Shown piece by piece: positions 63,217-64,000 of a stretch of DNA of 64,000 bases. The notes under the pieces were generated by a model. It was not told the origin of the DNA. It saw only the letters and a list, made by a program, of their open reading frames with translations, and did not search any database. Made by a program: the position numbers and the translations under genes. Source of the DNA: Manihot esculenta (taxonomy: Eukaryota; Streptophyta; Magnoliopsida; Malpighiales; Euphorbiaceae); NCBI RefSeq assembly GCF_001659605.2, contig NC_035171.2:2610325-2674324 (forward strand), read 5' to 3'. How positions within the stretch are numbered: position 1 is the first letter of the stretch; every line of letters starts with the position of its first letter.

Positions 63217-64000
63217 ATGGCGGGGAGAAATCGTTTTCCTCGTGAGGCCTATAGTGAACGTCGTGGCTTCCCCCCAGAGAGAAATTTCATTCGTGGCCCT
63301 CCTTTGCCACATCCACCTCCTCATCCTGCCTTGTTGGAGGATGAACTTGAAATACAGCATGCTGAAATTCGTGGGCTCCTGGTTGATAATCGTCGGCTTG
63401 TTGAAGATCGAATGGCTCTGCAGCAAGAGCTTGGTGCTGCCAAGGAGGAACTTCATCGTATGAATATTGTCATTTCTGAAATGCGCATGGAACATGAAGT
63501 GCATTCAAGGGAGCTTATTGAGAAAGGCTTGAAGCTGGAAGCTGATCTTCGTGCAACTGAGCCTTTGAAGAATGAGGTTGTACAACTACGTGAGGAGGTT
63601 CATAAACTGAGTAATGCAAAGAAGGAACTCCTTGGGCAAATTCAGTCCCTCAAACAAGAACTCGCTAGATCACAAGCTGATAATCAACAGATTCCTGTTT
63701 TGCGGGGTGAAATTGAGGGCATGCACCAGGAACTTATGCATGCTAGGTCTCTTCTTGATTCATTTTTATAGATAATTCTTCCTTTTCACTCTAATGCTTT
63801 CCCGCCATAAATCCTTTGGCTTGACGTTCTGCACCTGAAATGTAATGAATCATCTAAATAAATGCTAAAATTAAGTTTTTTTGTTTTAGAACTGCTATCG
63901 ATTATGAAAAGAAGGCAAACATTGAGTTGGTGGAACAGAGACAGGCAATGGAGAAGGACATGGTTTCTATGGCACGTGAAGTTGAAAAGCTACGGGCTGA
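63217..64000 (+). CDS. FLXL3-like: FLX-like coiled-coil protein (FLL3 type), 5' part, cut by window end
   Basis: Two exons are visible: 63217-63746 and 63890 to beyond 64000. The protein begins MAGRNRF and has a Pro-rich segment ([11 protein letters not shown]). From about residue 40 a long heptad-like coiled coil follows ([20 protein letters not shown]...). [25 protein letters not shown] after the intron is the conserved C-terminal signature of the FLX family, and the N-terminus is closest to Arabidopsis FLL3. FLX family proteins act with FRIGIDA in the nucleus to activate FLC; FLL3 itself is less well studied. The reading frame stays open to the last base shown. The first ATG after the UTR intron is chosen because it matches the family N-terminus. 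Confidence 0.88.

Overview
This is nuclear DNA from a flowering plant, almost certainly a eudicot. The genes are split by GT-AG introns rich in A/T, the gaps between genes are very AT-rich and full of small transposon remnants, and every recognisable protein is closest to a plant family. The best matches from memory are Arabidopsis proteins. A woody rosid, perhaps Euphorbiaceae, would fit, but that is an impression and not something the sequence proves.

Eight protein genes can be assembled exon by exon. In order: (1) + strand 4243-11480, an MSI4/FVE-type WD40 histone-binding protein; (2) + strand 13283-17827, a transmembrane-9 (TMN/EMP70) Golgi/endosome protein; (3) - strand 19155-22868, an unrecognised membrane-anchored, Lys-rich coiled-coil protein; (4) - strand 24464-30257, a cell-wall beta-galactosidase (GH35) with a C-terminal SUEL lectin domain; (5) + strand 36578-44541, a DEAD-box RNA helicase of the RH20/p68 type; (6) + strand 45751-51241, a small unrecognised single-pass membrane protein with a 4.7 kb intron; (7) + strand 54149-58886, the brassinosteroid cytochrome P450 CYP90D; (8) + strand from 63217 past the window end, a FLX-like coiled-coil protein closest to FLL3. 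Exon phases add up in every one of the seven complete genes, with no internal stop, so all look intact.

The genes do not form an operon or pathway. Two of them, FVE-like and FLX-like, belong to families that regulate the flowering repressor FLC in Arabidopsis. The others cover brassinosteroid synthesis, cell-wall galactose trimming, RNA metabolism and endomembrane traffic.

The intergenic DNA and large introns carry the less routine material: two very short tRNA-derived SINE-like insertions with exact target-site duplications, a hAT-type MITE with a perfect 8-bp duplication, a Stowaway-like MITE, several copies of a CGGTTC/CGATTT-rich dispersed repeat, a tandem duplication that includes part of that repeat, and recent tandem duplications inside introns. 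Two introns use GC-AG splice sites. I found no CRISPR array, prokaryotic operon, tRNA or rRNA gene, intact retrotransposon or clearly new biological system.
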